A stretch of DNA of 45,647 nucleotides from Streptomyces scabichelini (GTDB lineage Bacteria > Actinomycetota > Actinomycetes > Streptomycetales > Streptomycetaceae), in contig NZ_JAAKZY010000073.1 of NCBI RefSeq assembly GCF_011045015.1, forward strand, positions 1-45,647, written 5' to 3'. The notes beneath the pieces are model-generated. The model ran no database searches, had not been told where the DNA came from, and saw only the letters and a program-made list of their open reading frames with translations. Both the position numbers and the translations under genes were made by a program. Positions 31,982 through 39,790 of this stretch are shown piece by piece. Numbering within the stretch: the stretch's first letter is position 1; every line of letters starts with the position of its first letter.

Positions 31982-33565
31982 TCAGGCTCCCTTCAGGCCG
32001 ATGCCGAGGTAGTCGAACTCGAAGCCGTACTCGGCGTATCCGCGCACCTTCCGCGAGAGGCCGACGAGCCGGTCGGCGAACATCGGGGTCATCGCCCCGC
32101 CCTTCTCCATCACGAAGGTCTGCGCCTCGCCGTACAGTTCGCGCCGCCGCGTGTCGTCGGTCTCCTGCCGGGCCCGGTCGAGCAGCGTGTCGAAGTCCTT
32201 GTCGGACCAGGCGGTCTCGTTGTACGAGGAGCCGCTGCGGAAGACCTGGGTGAGGAGCTGGTCGACGGGTCTGCCGGTGAACCAGTACGTCGCCATCAGC
32301 GGCTTCTTCATCCAGATCTGCGTGTAGTACGAGTCCGCCGCGGCCGTCTTGACCCGGATGCGGATACCGGCCCGCCTGGCCGAGTCCTGGTAGGCGAGGG
32401 CCATGGGCGTGAAGACCGGGTCGTACGAGGACGTGTAGAGGTCGGTCGTCAGGCCCTCGTGTCCGGCCTTCTTCAGCAGGTACCGCGCCTGCTCCGGGTC
32501 GTGCTCGGGATGCGTGGTGATGTGGGCGGGGTCGCTCGGCGGCACGGGGTTGTCCCAGCCTGCCGTGCCCGCGCCCTGCAGGGCGACCTTCACCACGTGC
32601 TCGGGGTCGTAGGCGAGCTTCATCGCCTGCCGGACGCGTACGTCGGTGAAGGGTTTCTCCGTGGTGAGCATCGGCAGCACGTACCACTGGGCGTTCTCGA
32701 CCCGGGCGATCGTCGCGCGGTCGGAGGCGGCGACGACCCGGGCGGTGGCGAAGTCCAGGTTGGTCTGGGACAGAAGGTCGACCTGGCCTGCCAGCAGGGC
32801 GTTCGAGCGGGCCGACATGTCGGCGACGGAGTAGAAGCTGATGGCGTCCAGGACCGGACGGCCGGCCCAGTGGTCCTCGTAGGCGGTGATGCGGCCGGGG
32901 CCCGCGGGCGTGAACGACTCCAGTTTGAAGGGGCCGGTGCCGATGCCGGTGCGGCCGATCCCGCGGGCGCTGCCGTCGGGGATGACGTAGCAGTTGTAGT
33001 GCGTGAGGAGGCTCGGGAACTCCGCGTTCGGGGTCTTGAGCGGCACAACCAGCGTGTGGGCGTCGGGAGTTCGCAGTTTGTCCGGGTCGACGAGCGGGGC
33101 GAGGACGGCTGCCTGCGGGGACGCCGTCTTCTTGTCGAGGATGTGGCGCAGGGTGTACGCGGCGTCGGCGGACGTGAGCTTCCGCCCGTCGTGGAAGGTG
33201 ACGCCCCTGCGAAGGCGGAAGGTCCACGTGCGGGCCTTGGCGTCCGGTTCCCAGGACTCGGCGAGGTCGGGGGCGACCGTGCCGTTCTCGGCGATGCGGA
33301 CCAGGCGGTTGTAGAGGGCGCCGAGGTATTCGTACGCGGACAGGGCGCTCGCCGGGTCGAGGGTCTCGGCGTCGGAGGCGGGCGGCCGGGCGATACGGAG
33401 GGTGCCGCCGCGGTCGGGGGTGCCCGGCTTCGCCTCCGTGGGCAGGGCGGGCGCGGCCGAGGCGCCGGTGCAGCCGGTGAGCAGCCAGGACGCGCCGAGG
33501 GACGCGCCACCCGCAGCGGCCGCTGCGAGGACCGACCGCCGTCGTGGGTGATGGGTGTCGGACAT
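31982..33565 (-). CDS. Peptide ABC importer, solute-binding lipoprotein (family 5)
   Basis: The 527-residue DppA/OppA-type receptor has a twin-arginine-like signal (RRRSVLAAAA) ending in the lipobox LTGC (Cys32), so it is probably a Tat-exported lipoprotein. The mature part carries GGTLRIARPPASDAETLDPA, LAESWEPDAKARTWTFRLRRGVTFHDG and GTGPFKLESF, all typical of family 5 receptors. It is the first gene of the six-gene operon running to the TetR gene. The promoter region holds an inverted repeat 24-39 bp before the ATG. Ligand unknown; a peptide or amide later cut by the CocE-type hydrolase is the natural guess. Confidence 0.93.
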   Translation of the reverse strand: MSDTHHPRRRSVLAAAAAGGASLGASWLLTGCTGASAAPALPTEAKPGTPDRGGTLRIARPPASDAETLDPASALSAYEYLGALYNRLVRIAENGTVAPDLAESWEPDAKARTWTFRLRRGVTFHDGRKLTSADAAYTLRHILDKKTASPQAAVLAPLVDPDKLRTPDAHTLVVPLKTPNAEFPSLLTHYNCYVIPDGSARGIGRTGIGTGPFKLESFTPAGPGRITAYEDHWAGRPVLDAISFYSVADMSARSNALLAGQVDLLSQTNLDFATARVVAASDRATIARVENAQWYVLPMLTTEKPFTDVRVRQAMKLAYDPEHVVKVALQGAGTAGWDNPVPPSDPAHITTHPEHDPEQARYLLKKAGHEGLTTDLYTSSYDPVFTPMALAYQDSARRAGIRIRVKTAAADSYYTQIWMKKPLMATYWFTGRPVDQLLTQVFRSGSSYNETAWSDKDFDTLLDRARQETDDTRRRELYGEAQTFVMEKGGAMTPMFADRLVGLSRKVRGYAEYGFEFDYLGIGLKGA

Positions 33566-33588
33566 GTACCGACCGCCCTTCTCGCTAT

Positions 33589-33604
33589 TCGTTCGGCGGA
33601 ACGA
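33589..33604. promoter_or_regulatory. Inverted repeat, candidate TetR operator
   Basis: TCGTTC-GGCG-GAACGA has perfect 6-bp arms and lies 24-39 bp upstream of the peptide-binding protein ATG. Further CGTTC words (minus strand) follow toward 33625. The rest of the 320-bp divergent gap 33566-33885 shows no gene; before the MHYT gene only GGGGGGAA stands out as a ribosome-binding site. Confidence 0.5.
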
Positions 33605-33885
33605 TTGAGTGAACGGCGTGAACGATAACGTGGTGACGGGTCCCCGCCAACCCTGGGAGCGCGGAACTTAACCTCGGGAAACCCAGGTGTTACAGGAGCC
33701 GGGAACGGGCGGCGACGGCACGAAGCTGAGGCGACAGCGGTCAGATCACGCCAACGCAGGACCGTAATTTGCGTCAGACCGTGCCGACACGAGCCAATAC
33801 CAGCGGTAAGGGCTTGCTTTGCCTGCCCTTTACACGTAAGTCTTCTTCCCCTTTCAACGAGCCATGTTCCGGGGGGAATCGGCCT

Positions 33886-34827
33886 ATGCAAGGCACGGTC
33901 GACGGTTTCAGCTACGGCGCGGTCACTCCGGTGGCCGCCTACCTCATGGCATGCCTGGGCGGCGCTCTGGGGTTACGCTGCATCGTCCGGACGCTGTTCA
34001 ACAACAAGCAGTCGTGGAAGCCCGGTTGGCTGGCGCTCGGAGCGGCGTCGATCGGATGCGGCATCTGGACGATGCACTTCATCGCGATGATCGGTTTCCA
34101 GGTCGAGGAGACCCATATCCGCTATGACGTCGGCCTGACGGTACTGAGTCTCGCCGTGGCGGTTGCCGTGGTCGGCGTCGGCGTCTTCATCGTGGGATAC
34201 GGCGGCGCCTCCGCCGGCACGCTGGCCACGGCTGGCATCGTCACCGGTCTCGGCGTCGCCGCCATGCACTACTTGGGCATGGCGGCGATGCAGATGGACG
34301 GGAGCATCAAGTACGCCCTGGGCACCGTCGCGCTCTCCGTGGTGATCGCCGTCGTCGCCGCGACCGCCGCACTGTGGGCGGCCGTCTCGATCCGGGGGTT
34401 TCTGACAAGCCTGGGGGCCAGCCTGGTCATGGGTGTGGCGGTGAGCGGAATGCACTACACCGGCATGGCCGCCGTCAGCGTGCGCCTCCACGAGGCGACC
34501 GACGGAACCCAGACCGGCGACTCGCCCATGTCGCTTCTGCTGCCCATGCTCATCGGCCCGGTCATCTTCCTTGTCCTGGCCGGGGCGATCGTGATGTTCG
34601 ACCCTCTCCTCGTCTCAGGTGACAGCGATGAGGGCCGATCCGCCGCCGGGCGGCGCGCCGCGGCCGACAGCACTGAGCAGGCCGTGCCCCAGCCCGGCAC
34701 GCTCTTCGAGGGCCGGCCCGGCACCGGTTCCGAGGGTTCGCCCGACCCTGGTTTCGAAGGTCCGCCCGATCCCGCGCGACGCTCCCAAGGAGAGTACGAG
34801 GCATCAAAATCCGCCTACGAGTGGTGA
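33886..34827 (+). CDS. MHYT-domain integral membrane sensor, TTA codon
   Basis: The 313-residue protein has seven predicted membrane segments carrying the three MHYT repeats: TMHFIAMIGF, AAMHYLGMAAM and SGMHYTGMAAV. Conserved Met, His and Tyr residues near the outer face are proposed to bind a metal such as copper and sense a gas or redox signal. The cytoplasmic C-terminus (about 245-313) is acidic, Pro/Gly-rich and has no output domain, so signalling would need a partner. Codon 30 is TTA (33973-33975), rare in Streptomyces and read by the bldA tRNA, implying late, development-linked translation. ATG 33886 follows GGGGGGAA. It is divergent from the peptide-importer operon. Confidence 0.9.
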   Translation: MQGTVDGFSYGAVTPVAAYLMACLGGALGLRCIVRTLFNNKQSWKPGWLALGAASIGCGIWTMHFIAMIGFQVEETHIRYDVGLTVLSLAVAVAVVGVGVFIVGYGGASAGTLATAGIVTGLGVAAMHYLGMAAMQMDGSIKYALGTVALSVVIAVVAATAALWAAVSIRGFLTSLGASLVMGVAVSGMHYTGMAAVSVRLHEATDGTQTGDSPMSLLLPMLIGPVIFLVLAGAIVMFDPLLVSGDSDEGRSAAGRRAAADSTEQAVPQPGTLFEGRPGTGSEGSPDPGFEGPPDPARRSQGEYEASKSAYEW

Positions 34828-34869
34828 GTTGACCCTCGCATACGTACATGGCTTCGCCGGAACGGCTCT

Positions 34870-34920
34870 GCACGGCGGCCGGCTCACCTGACGGTGGTGT
34901 GAGGGCGGCGGCCGCCGTGC
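34870..34920. terminator. Bidirectional hairpin terminator
   Basis: GCACGGCGGCCG (34870-34881) pairs perfectly with CGGCCGCCGTGC (34909-34920), and a CTCAC/GTGAG pairing lies within the loop. It lies between the convergent MHYT and VOC genes. Confidence 0.8.
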
Positions 34921-34930
34921 CTGGCCCGCC

Positions 34931-35413
34931 TCACTCCCCCGCGGCGGCCTTCTCCAGGGGTGCGATGTCCAGCTTCGACATCTTGAGCATCGCCTCCATC
35001 GCCCTGGCCGCCTTCTCCTCGTCGGGGTCGCTGACCAGCTCGATCAGCCGGGTCGGGACGACCTGCCAGGAGAGGCCGAACTTGTCCTTCAGCCAGCCGC
35101 AGGGGCCCTCCTCACCGCCGCCCTCGGTGAGCTTGTTCCAGTAGTAGTCCACCTCGTCCTGGTCGTCGCAGCGGATCTCGAAGGAGACGGCCTCGTTGAA
35201 CTTGAACTGCGGGCCGCCGTTCAGGGCGACGAACTTCTGGCCGTTCGCCACGAACTCGACGGTCACGACGGAGCCGGCGGGGCCGGGCCCGGCCTTCGTG
35301 GAGCGCAGGACCCGGCCGAGCCGGGAGTTCTTGAAGACCGAGACGTAGAAGTCCGCGGCTTCTTCCGCCTGGCCGTCGAACCAGAGACATGTGGTGAATC
35401 CGTCGGTGGTCAT
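34931..35413 (-). CDS. VOC-superfamily protein (PhnB/glyoxalase-like)
   Basis: The 160-residue soluble protein has a PhnB-type double beta-alpha-beta-beta-beta fold: TTCLWFDGQAEEAADFYVSVFKNSRLGRV, VVTVEFVANGQKFVALNGGPQFKFNEAVSFEIRCDDQDEVDYYWNKLTEGG and GWLKDKFGLSWQVVP. This subgroup was once annotated as 3-demethylubiquinone methyltransferase; the true substrate is unknown. The ATG at 35413 follows AGGAGG, so the longer frame to 35494 is rejected. It stands alone, convergent with the MHYT gene and divergent from a pseudogene. Confidence 0.88.
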   Translation of the reverse strand: MTTDGFTTCLWFDGQAEEAADFYVSVFKNSRLGRVLRSTKAGPGPAGSVVTVEFVANGQKFVALNGGPQFKFNEAVSFEIRCDDQDEVDYYWNKLTEGGGEEGPCGWLKDKFGLSWQVVPTRLIELVSDPDEEKAARAMEAMLKMSKLDIAPLEKAAAGE

Positions 35414-35510
35414 GAGCACCTCCTGGTAGCTGAACGCTGTCACCTGTACAGACCGGCCCTCGTGCGGAAACTCATCGGTGGCGCAGGCACCCACATCGCG
35501 CCCTCCGGGA

Positions 35511-35536
35511 CTGGGAAGGGCTGGGAAGGGCTGGGA
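35511..35536 (+). repeat. Short tandem repeat CTGGGAAGGG
   Basis: There are 2.6 head-to-tail copies of a 10-mer in the gap between the VOC gene and the pseudogene. The rest of the 234-bp gap shows only GAGGAGG before the pseudogene ATG. Confidence 0.8.
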
Positions 35537-35647
35537 CGACCGCCGGCAGCGACGTCCTGGCCGTTGACGCCTGGTGGCACCGGCGGGAAGTCCTGGCGGT
35601 TTTTGTCGAACTCTGAGCCGGATGTCTCGGACGTTGAGGAGGCGGTC

Positions 35648-36095
35648 ATGCCTGCTGTGCCGTTACCAGGCGAGTCGCATGGAAGACGGAGATTCCTCGG
35701 CGGGACCGCCGCCCTGGCCGGTGCGGCCGCCCTGAGCGGATGGCCGACCCCGGCCGCCGCGCGGACCGCCGCCTGGGAGGACGTGATCAACGGGTCCTTC
35801 GGGAGCTATGGCGCCTTCGAGGCCGAGTGGAACTATCTGTATCCCTGGGGTTCGGACCACAACGGCAGCGCCCGGATGTACGGCAGCTCCAGCGACCACA
35901 ACCTGACGTGTCGACGACGATCGTCGGCGTCTCCTCGCCGGGCAACTGGCACTCGTACCGCGCCTGGATCACCAAGGTGAACGGCACGGACGTGGACATC
36001 CACTACTACCTCGACAACACCTGGGCTCCTCGGGTCCTGGCGGGGACACGTTCTATCGAGCGCGGAACGTGTACGTGGGGCGCACCAGGGTGTAG
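35648..36095 (+). pseudogene. Decayed secreted GH16-like protein with two internal deletions
   Basis: ATG 35648, after GGAGG, begins an intact twin-arginine signal (RRRFLGGTAALAGAAALSG) and a domain start (WEDVINGSFGSYGAFEAEWNYLYPWGSDHNGSARMYGSSSDHN). At about 35907 the reading shifts frame to VSTTIVGVSSPGNWHSYRAWITKVNGTDVDIHYYLDNTW. At about 36024 it shifts again to GSSGPGGDTFYRARNVYVGRTRV and a proper TAG at 36093-36095. All three pieces read like collinear parts of one secreted carbohydrate-active protein of about 280-300 residues, so internal stretches have been lost twice. The remnant is about 149 codons. Codon 6 is TTA. The GH16-like (jelly-roll) identity is from recollection of Streptomyces homologues and is uncertain. 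Confidence 0.7.
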
Positions 36096-36196
36096 CGAAC
36101 AATGGCGCAAGGACGCCGAGCGGGAGCCGCGACGCCAGCTGACGCGGTCGGCCCTCTCGGCAGGCGCGGCGGCGGAGGCCTGCCTAGCGTGGCAGC

Positions 36197-37462
36197 GTGA
36201 GTTCCCAGACACCCGCCGACCAGGCAGTGGCCCGTCACGGCTGGGCCGAGGCCGTCGTGACGGTCCTGGCCGGAGTGGTCGTCATGGCCTTGGTCGCCGC
36301 GCTCGGACTGTGGGCGGCCGGGGCGGCGGACCTGCCGGATGGAGCGTTCCCGCGGGTGGTCGCGGCCACCATGGTGGTGGCCGTCGGCGGTTCGATCGAG
36401 ATCGCGGGCAACGCCGGAGCCCTCGCCGAGACCCAGGCGGGCCTGACGGTCATCCCCCTGTCGGTGGCGCTGGCGGGAGTCCTGGTCATCGCCGCCGGAT
36501 TCCTCCGGCCCTTACGCCACCGCGCCGTCACCGGGGCCCCGGAACTGGCGGGCTGGGCCGCGCGCATCGCGGTCGTCTGGCTTCTCGCCCTGACCGCGTT
36601 CTCGCTGCCCGCTCGCGAGACCTTCGACATCTCCGTCGGCGACGGGAGCATCGGCGACATCGGCGAGCTGTTCGGCGAGGCGCCCCGGGTGGGCTTCGAG
36701 GCCGACGTGCCGGTGACGCTGGTCTTCGGGCTGCTGTGGCTCGCGGGCGTACTGGTCCTCGCGCTGCTGGTGTCACGGAGAGCGCCGCTGTCGGCCCGGC
36801 TGCTGCGCTTCCAGGAGTCGGTCCGGCCGGCCGCGTTCGCCATGGTCGCGCTGCTGCTGACGTACGTCGTCCTGGGCCTGGTCATCGCTCTGGTCGTGGC
36901 GGCGACGCGCGGGCACGCCGTCGAGACGTTCGCCGTGATCCTCCTCGGGCTGCCCAATGTCGTCTGGCTCGTCTTCACCATCGGCCTGGGCGCCTCGTGG
37001 GAGGGCCGCGTCGACGGGCCGTTCGGACTGCCCATGCCACGGCTGCTGGACATCGTGCTGCGTACGCCGGACATCTCCACCCTGAATCTGCGGACGCTCG
37101 CGGAACACGACGGCAAGGTGTGGTGGCTGGTCGTCGTCAACGCCGTACTGCTCCTGGCCGCCGCGTTCCTGATGGCCGCCCGCTCCCCGGCCCGGACGCG
37201 CGCCTGGCAGCACGCCCTGCACATGGCGGTCGCGCTGGCGCTCACGGTGCTCGCCGTCTGTCTCCTCGCCCGGATCTCCGCGCACTACGGCCTGTCGATC
37301 CTCGGCATCGGCGACCTCGGCGGCGGACTGTCCGGCGACCTCCTGCTGCGGCCACGGCTGTGGATCGCTCTGGGTTTCGCCGTGCTCTGGGGGCTGGTGA
37401 GCGGTTTCCTGGGCAGTCTGCTCGCCTCCCGCGTGCACCGGCAGGGCCAAGGGGGCTTCTGA
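36197..37462 (+). CDS. Streptophobe-family membrane protein, TTA codon
   Basis: The 421-residue integral membrane protein has about ten hydrophobic segments. It matches the actinomycete 'streptophobe' family, of unknown function: HGWAEAVVTVLAGVVVMALVAALGLWAAGA, a central acidic outside loop (DISVGDGSIGDIGELF) and PNVVWLVFTIGLGASWEG. Codon 106 is TTA (36512-36514), implying bldA-dependent translation. The GTG at 36197 lies 6 nt after TAGCGT (36185-36190), so the mRNA may be leaderless. It follows the pseudogene and precedes a methyltransferase gene on the same strand. Confidence 0.82.
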   Translation: MSSQTPADQAVARHGWAEAVVTVLAGVVVMALVAALGLWAAGAADLPDGAFPRVVAATMVVAVGGSIEIAGNAGALAETQAGLTVIPLSVALAGVLVIAAGFLRPLRHRAVTGAPELAGWAARIAVVWLLALTAFSLPARETFDISVGDGSIGDIGELFGEAPRVGFEADVPVTLVFGLLWLAGVLVLALLVSRRAPLSARLLRFQESVRPAAFAMVALLLTYVVLGLVIALVVAATRGHAVETFAVILLGLPNVVWLVFTIGLGASWEGRVDGPFGLPMPRLLDIVLRTPDISTLNLRTLAEHDGKVWWLVVVNAVLLLAAAFLMAARSPARTRAWQHALHMAVALALTVLAVCLLARISAHYGLSILGIGDLGGGLSGDLLLRPRLWIALGFAVLWGLVSGFLGSLLASRVHRQGQGGF

Positions 37463-37525
37463 TGGATCTCCGTGGTGGCCAGTTCACGACAGTGAGGCCG
37501 ATGACTCGTACTACGGTACGTGGCC

Positions 37526-38224
37526 ATGATCGAGCCGGACTTCCTGCACACCACCCGAACGGGGTACAACTCCGTCGCCGTCCAGTACGCCGAACTCTTC
37601 GCGAACAAACTCGAGGACCGTCCGCTGGACCGGGCGATGCTCGCCGCGTTCGCCGACATCGTGCGGGCCGACGGCGCCGGACCGGTCGCCGACATCGGCT
37701 GCGGACCCGGCCATGTGACCGCGCTGCTGCACTCGCTCGGGCTGAGCGCATTCGGCGTCGACTTGTCGACGGAGATGCTCGCCATCGCCCGCAAGGCGCA
37801 TCCGGACCTGCGGTTCGACGAAGGCTCGATGACCGCACTGCCCCTCGGCGACGGTGAGCTCGGCGGGATCCTCGCCCGGTACTCGATCATCCACACCCCG
37901 CCGGAGCGGCTGCCGGAGGTCTTCGCCGAGTTCCACCGCGTGCTGGCGTCGGGCGGCCATCTGCTGCTCGCGTTCCCCGCCCACGACGATCCCTCGGAAC
38001 CCGCGAAGGCATTCGACCACAAGGTGGCGCTCGCCCACTGCTGGTCGCCCGACGGGGTCGCCGGCCTGCTGCGCGACACCGGGCTCGTCGAGGTGGCCCG
38101 TCTGGTGCAGGAGCCCGAGGAGAACGACGAACGGGGCTTCCAAGGGGCCCATTTGCTGGCTCGCAAGGGCCGGCCCGCCGCTTTCCGTCCGCCGTTGGTC
38201 AAGAGGCGGAAGCATTCCGTCTGA
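37526..38224 (+). CDS. Class I SAM-dependent methyltransferase
   Basis: The 232-residue protein has a Rossmann methyltransferase fold: motif I VADIGCGPGHVTALLHSLG (about 53-71), acidic motif II FGVDLSTEMLAIARK and motif III-IV region LPLGDGELGGILARYSIIHTPPERLPEVFAEFHRVLASGGHLLLAF. It resembles small-molecule UbiE/Methyltransf_11 enzymes. The substrate is unknown. ATG 37526 is preferred; GTG 37520 is possible, and neither has a strong ribosome-binding site. It may be co-transcribed with the streptophobe gene 63 bp upstream. Confidence 0.88.
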   Translation: MIEPDFLHTTRTGYNSVAVQYAELFANKLEDRPLDRAMLAAFADIVRADGAGPVADIGCGPGHVTALLHSLGLSAFGVDLSTEMLAIARKAHPDLRFDEGSMTALPLGDGELGGILARYSIIHTPPERLPEVFAEFHRVLASGGHLLLAFPAHDDPSEPAKAFDHKVALAHCWSPDGVAGLLRDTGLVEVARLVQEPEENDERGFQGAHLLARKGRPAAFRPPLVKRRKHSV

Positions 38225-38265
38225 TTCCCCGGCACGAGCCCTCATTACGGGGATAGAGTCACCCC

Positions 38266-38757
38266 ATGCCCCACAGCGATTCCATAACCCGTGTGTCCCT
38301 CAAGAGAATTACCCCGGACGTTTCCGGAGCGATGGGCGCCCTGCACGGTGCCGCCGTTTCCGCTGCGCGGGACGCCAAGATCGAGCCGGAGCTGCTCGAG
38401 CTGCTCAGAATTCGCGCGTCGCAGATCAACGGCTGTGCTTTCTGTCTCGACATGCACACGAAGGACGCCCGCGCCCAGGGCGAGACCGAGCAGCGCATCT
38501 ACGCGCTGAGCGCCTGGCGGGAGACTCCGTTCTTCACCGATCAGGAGCGTGCCGCACTGGCGTTGACCGAGGCAGTGACCCTGGTGCATGACGGGCAAGT
38601 CCCGGACGCGGTGTACGCGGAGGCCGCCGAGGTCTTCGACGAAGCGCAGATCGCGGCACTGATCTGGGCGGCCACCGTCATCAACGCGTACAACCGTATC
38701 GCCATCGCGACGCGTATGGCTCCGGGCGCTTATGAGCCCGCACAGAAGACGACCTGA
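38266..38757 (+). CDS. Carboxymuconolactone decarboxylase/AhpD-family protein
   Basis: The 163-residue protein belongs to the AhpD/CMD fold. The redox motif is C57-x-x-C60 with His64 (INGCAFCLDMHTKDARAQG), as in alkylhydroperoxidase-like members, followed by WRETPFFTDQERAALALTEAVTLV and the helical C-terminus. It probably acts as a thiol peroxidase or reductase partner. ATG 38266 was chosen; the start MPHSDSITRVSLKRI is usual for the group. A strong hairpin terminator follows at 38793-38822. Confidence 0.92.
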   Translation: MPHSDSITRVSLKRITPDVSGAMGALHGAAVSAARDAKIEPELLELLRIRASQINGCAFCLDMHTKDARAQGETEQRIYALSAWRETPFFTDQERAALALTEAVTLVHDGQVPDAVYAEAAEVFDEAQIAALIWAATVINAYNRIAIATRMAPGAYEPAQKTT

Positions 38758-38792
38758 GCCGCGTGAAAAGCTGAATCCGGAAATGAGTCGAG

Positions 38793-38822
38793 GGCGCCGG
38801 GCGGAGAATTCGGCCCGGCGCC
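38793..38822. terminator. Hairpin terminator between convergent genes
   Basis: GGCGCCGGGC (38793-38802) pairs perfectly with GCCCGGCGCC (38813-38822) around a 10-nt loop. An outer pairing, CGAGGGCG with CGCCCTCG, can enclose it. It ends the AhpD gene. Confidence 0.8.
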
Positions 38823-38897
38823 TTCAATTCCGGAGACGCCCTCGAGGCGCCGCACTGTGACCTGTGATCTTGTGTGAGCCGCAGAGGCGTCTCTCCG

Positions 38898-38932
38898 CAG
38901 CTCTACGGACATTCCCAGCTCCACGGACAATC
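38898..38932. repeat. Near-identical 17-bp direct repeat
   Basis: CAGCTCTACGGACATTC (38898-38914) and CAGCTCCACGGACAATC (38916-38932) differ at two positions and lie just beyond the end of the pabC-like gene. Role unknown. Confidence 0.7.
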
Positions 38933-38953
38933 AGAGCCCCACAGAAGTCGAAT

Positions 38954-39748
38954 TCAGTCGGTCGGCAGCGGCTCCATGATGTCCTCCAGCCATTTTCTCC
39001 ATTCCGGTGCCCGCACGGCCGGGCCCGCCTCCATCGGCCGTCCCTCCCAGGCGACCACCGGGCGGATCCCGTGCAGGGCGTTCACCAGCCACACCTCGCG
39101 GCCCTCCAACTCCTCCAGGGTCCGCTCACACTGAGCGAGCCGGATGCCGGTGCGTGCGGCCCGTTCCTCGATGAGCCCGAGGGTGACGCCCGGGAGCAGG
39201 GGCAGTCGCCGTGGGGCCGAGCAGAGGGTGTCGTCCTCCCACCACACGAGACTTGAACTCGATCCCTCCAGGACGAGGCCCGAGGCTGCGATCAGCACCG
39301 CCTCCTCGGCGCCCTGCCCGGCCGCCCGCTGCCGGACCCGGGCCAGGGCGTCCAGGTCGGGGCCCTTGCGGCGGGGCACGGTCCGCGGGTCGGGCTGGCC
39401 CGCCGCCCACACCCGCACTTCGGGGGCGAGTTCCGGCGCGTGCCGCAGCAGGAGCCTCAACTGGAGGGATCCTCGGACGAGTTCGACACGCGGGAACCAC
39501 GTGCCCGTACGGGGCAGAGCCGCGGTCATGTGCCGCCAGAAATCGACGAGTTGTGTGTGCGGTGGGGCGCCGCAGTCGGCGCAGGCGCGCTCGAAGCGCT
39601 CGCGGTGCCGGTCGAAGCCGCGCACCAGTCCGTCGCGCAGCAGCCACGAGTCCGCGGCCAGCAGTCGGGTGTCGGCCGCCAGACCACGGGTGAGACCACT
39701 GCCCGGGTTCCAGGCCAACAGGCCCTCCGCGATTGCCGGTTGTGTCAT
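38954..39748 (-). CDS. pabC: Aminodeoxychorismate lyase-like protein (class IV aminotransferase fold)
   Basis: The 264-residue PLP enzyme of fold type IV would release pyruvate from 4-amino-4-deoxychorismate to give p-aminobenzoate. The likely PLP lysine is Lys128 (PRRKGPDLDALARVRQRA); EGSSSSLVWW and LPLLPGVTLGLIEERAARTGI are further family segments. GRDVWLVNALHGIRPV-type sequence (here GREVWLVNALHGIRPV) is typical of actinomycete PabC. It is the last gene of a five-gene operon whose first gene is aminodeoxychorismate synthase, which supports the assignment. ATG 39748 follows GAGGAG, so the longer frame to 39787 is rejected. Branched-chain or D-amino-acid aminotransferase activity is less likely. 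Confidence 0.85.
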   Translation of the reverse strand: MTQPAIAEGLLAWNPGSGLTRGLAADTRLLAADSWLLRDGLVRGFDRHRERFERACADCGAPPHTQLVDFWRHMTAALPRTGTWFPRVELVRGSLQLRLLLRHAPELAPEVRVWAAGQPDPRTVPRRKGPDLDALARVRQRAAGQGAEEAVLIAASGLVLEGSSSSLVWWEDDTLCSAPRRLPLLPGVTLGLIEERAARTGIRLAQCERTLEELEGREVWLVNALHGIRPVVAWEGRPMEAGPAVRAPEWRKWLEDIMEPLPTD

Positions 39749-39790
39749 AGAGACTCCTCTCATTACCTGCCCTGGTACTTGATGCATGCC

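Noticed and set aside
33566..33885. Possible small gene in the 320-bp divergent gap
   Set aside because: No start with a ribosome-binding site and coding-type codon usage was found; the sequence looks like promoter DNA.
35740..37857. 705-residue plus-strand frame spanning the pseudogene and the streptophobe gene
   Set aside because: Only its first ~60 residues are meaningful, as the middle piece of the decayed GH16-like gene. The rest is an out-of-frame shadow of the membrane protein.
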